Positions 5,997 to 6,779 of a stretch of DNA of 6,779 nucleotides are shown here, piece after piece. This DNA is from Archangiaceae bacterium (lineage in GTDB: Bacteria > Myxococcota > Myxococcia > Myxococcales > Myxococcaceae). The stretch's first letter is position 1, and each line of letters begins with the position of its first letter. The DNA is taken from the NCBI GenBank assembly GCA_023248915.1, contig JAHFDQ010000351.1, positions 1-6,779 of the forward strand, read 5' to 3'. Position numbers and translations under genes: made by a program. The notes below the pieces were generated by a model. It saw only the letters and a list, made by a program, of their open reading frames with translations, searched no databases and was not told the DNA's origin.

Positions 5997-6779
5997 CTAC
6001 AGCGTCTTCAGGTACGCCTCGAGCGCTGCCGCCTGAGCGTCGTCGAGGACGGCCCGCTGGTCGTGCTCGGGCACCGTGAACCGGGTGCCGCGCACCACCT
6101 CTCGCAGCGAGGCGACCGAGCCGTCGTGCAGGTAAGGTCCCGTGGCGAACACTCCGTGCAGCGACGGAGTGTCGAGCCGCCCCTCGGCGACGTCGAGCCC
6201 GTGCAACTGGGCGTCGGTCAACTGGGCGCCCGAGTGGCAGGAAGTGCACCGCTCGGCGAAGAGCCGCTGGCCCTGAAGCACCTCGGGCGTCGCCAGCGCG
6301 CGGCTGGGGTTGTCGGGAGGGGACAGCGTCTTCATGTAGCTGGACAGGTCGCCGATTTCGCCGTTGGAAAGCCCCCGGCCGCCCATCTGCGACACCATGA
6401 CGTGCGAGAGCGCCGGAAGGTCGGCGGTGTCGCCGTTCCAGTGGTAGGGCGCGGTGTCGAGCACGCCCCAGAGCGGCTGGGTGTTGCGGGGAGCCGGCAT
6501 GGCGGACGGCGTCCACCCGTGGGAAACCCAGTCGCCAGAGGCAGGCAACACCCAGGACAGCCCGTCGGTGCGGCCGTCCGGGTGGCAGCTCGAGCAGGAC
6601 ACGCCGCCGAGCTCGGGGCGCGTCACCCGTGGGTCGACCGCCGAATAGAAGAGCCGCCGGCCGCGCTCGACTTCGGCGGGCAGCGTCGAGCTGGCGAAGG
6701 GAATGGATGCGCGAACCACCAGCCGGTGGGCGTTCGAGTCGTTCTCGACCACCGACACCGTGTAGTCGAACGCGTTGTG
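5997..6779 (-). CDS. Di-heme cytochrome c (MauG/cytochrome c peroxidase-like) with preceding YVTN-type propeller end; N-terminal part lies outside the window
   Basis: The last 260 residues are present and the frame stays open to the window edge. A GTG at 6758-6756 is therefore not a credible start. The first 28 residues (FDYTVSVVENDSNAHRLV) look like the final strand of a YVTN beta-propeller, a common partner of this cytochrome type. Heme motif 1 is C62-C65-H66 in CSSCHPDGRTDG; heme motif 2 is C178-C181-H182 in CTSCHSG. The segments PRNTQPLWGVLDTAPYHWNGD (mid-domain) and TPSLHGVFATGPYLHDGS (205-222) are typical of the bacterial peroxidase/MauG family. Met132 or Met149 might be an axial ligand. 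The four heme cysteines are the only cysteines. The protein is expected to be periplasmic or surface-exposed, performing electron transfer or peroxide or cofactor oxidation; the exact reaction cannot be told. It sits 157 bases upstream of the decaheme gene on the same strand, suggesting a linked redox role. Confidence 0.87.
   Translation of the reverse strand, partial: HNAFDYTVSVVENDSNAHRLVVRASIPFASSTLPAEVERGRRLFYSAVDPRVTRPELGGVSCSSCHPDGRTDGLSWVLPASGDWVSHGWTPSAMPAPRNTQPLWGVLDTAPYHWNGDTADLPALSHVMVSQMGGRGLSNGEIGDLSSYMKTLSPPDNPSRALATPEVLQGQRLFAERCTSCHSGAQLTDAQLHGLDVAEGRLDTPSLHGVFATGPYLHDGSVASLREVVRGTRFTVPEHDQRAVLDDAQAAALEAYLKTL

Noticed and set aside
2951..6079. Plus-strand open frame of 1042 codons running through three genes
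   Set aside because: It lies antisense to the protease, decaheme and di-heme genes, which have clear motifs. Its product is Gly/Val/Arg/His-rich low-complexity sequence with no domain, a typical shadow in GC-rich DNA.
6756..6758. GTG as start of the di-heme cytochrome gene
   Set aside because: The frame is open to the window edge, and residues upstream (FDYT) continue a propeller-like strand; starting here would cut a beta-strand.

Overview
The window is GC-rich and densely coded, with five protein genes all on the minus strand, so they read from high to low coordinates. The gene complement suggests a delta-proteobacterial lineage, most likely Myxococcota: a decaheme OmcA/MtrC-type cytochrome, a di-heme cytochrome of the MauG/cytochrome c peroxidase type, a membrane FHA protein and a divergent second-type GroEL. 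No rRNA, tRNA, insertion sequence or CRISPR array was seen. The lineage call is inference from gene content and composition.

In transcription order: (1) 6779-5997 holds the C-terminal part of a di-heme cytochrome c, cut by the window edge and apparently preceded by the end of a YVTN-like beta-propeller. (2) 5996-5840 is a 157-base gap with overlapping hairpins, one resembling a weak terminator, and a good Shine-Dalgarno sequence. (3) 5839-3329 encodes an 836-residue lipoprotein with 32 uninterrupted Gly-X-Y (collagen) triplets followed by ten CxxCH heme sites. (4) 3262-1997 encodes an exported trypsin/HtrA-like serine protease with an unrecognised cysteine-containing C-terminal region. (5) 2009-1041 encodes an FHA-domain protein with about five membrane segments. 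It starts at a GTG inside the last codons of the protease. (6) 1040-896 is a 145-base gap with a 14-base palindrome and a near-consensus sigma-54 -24/-12 promoter. (7) 895-1 holds the first 298 residues of a divergent GroEL, cut by the window edge.

The two cytochromes form a plausible cell-envelope redox pair. The most striking object is the decaheme protein. Its lipid anchor is followed directly by a collagen-like stalk that should trimerise and hold the heme head away from the membrane. Its hemes are spaced 1+5+4 rather than the usual 5+5, and the lone first heme resembles the module usually found at the C-terminus of this family. The protease and FHA genes look translationally coupled and probably form an envelope sensing or quality-control pair. 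The groEL gene may be switched on separately by sigma-54, giving an almost leaderless mRNA.
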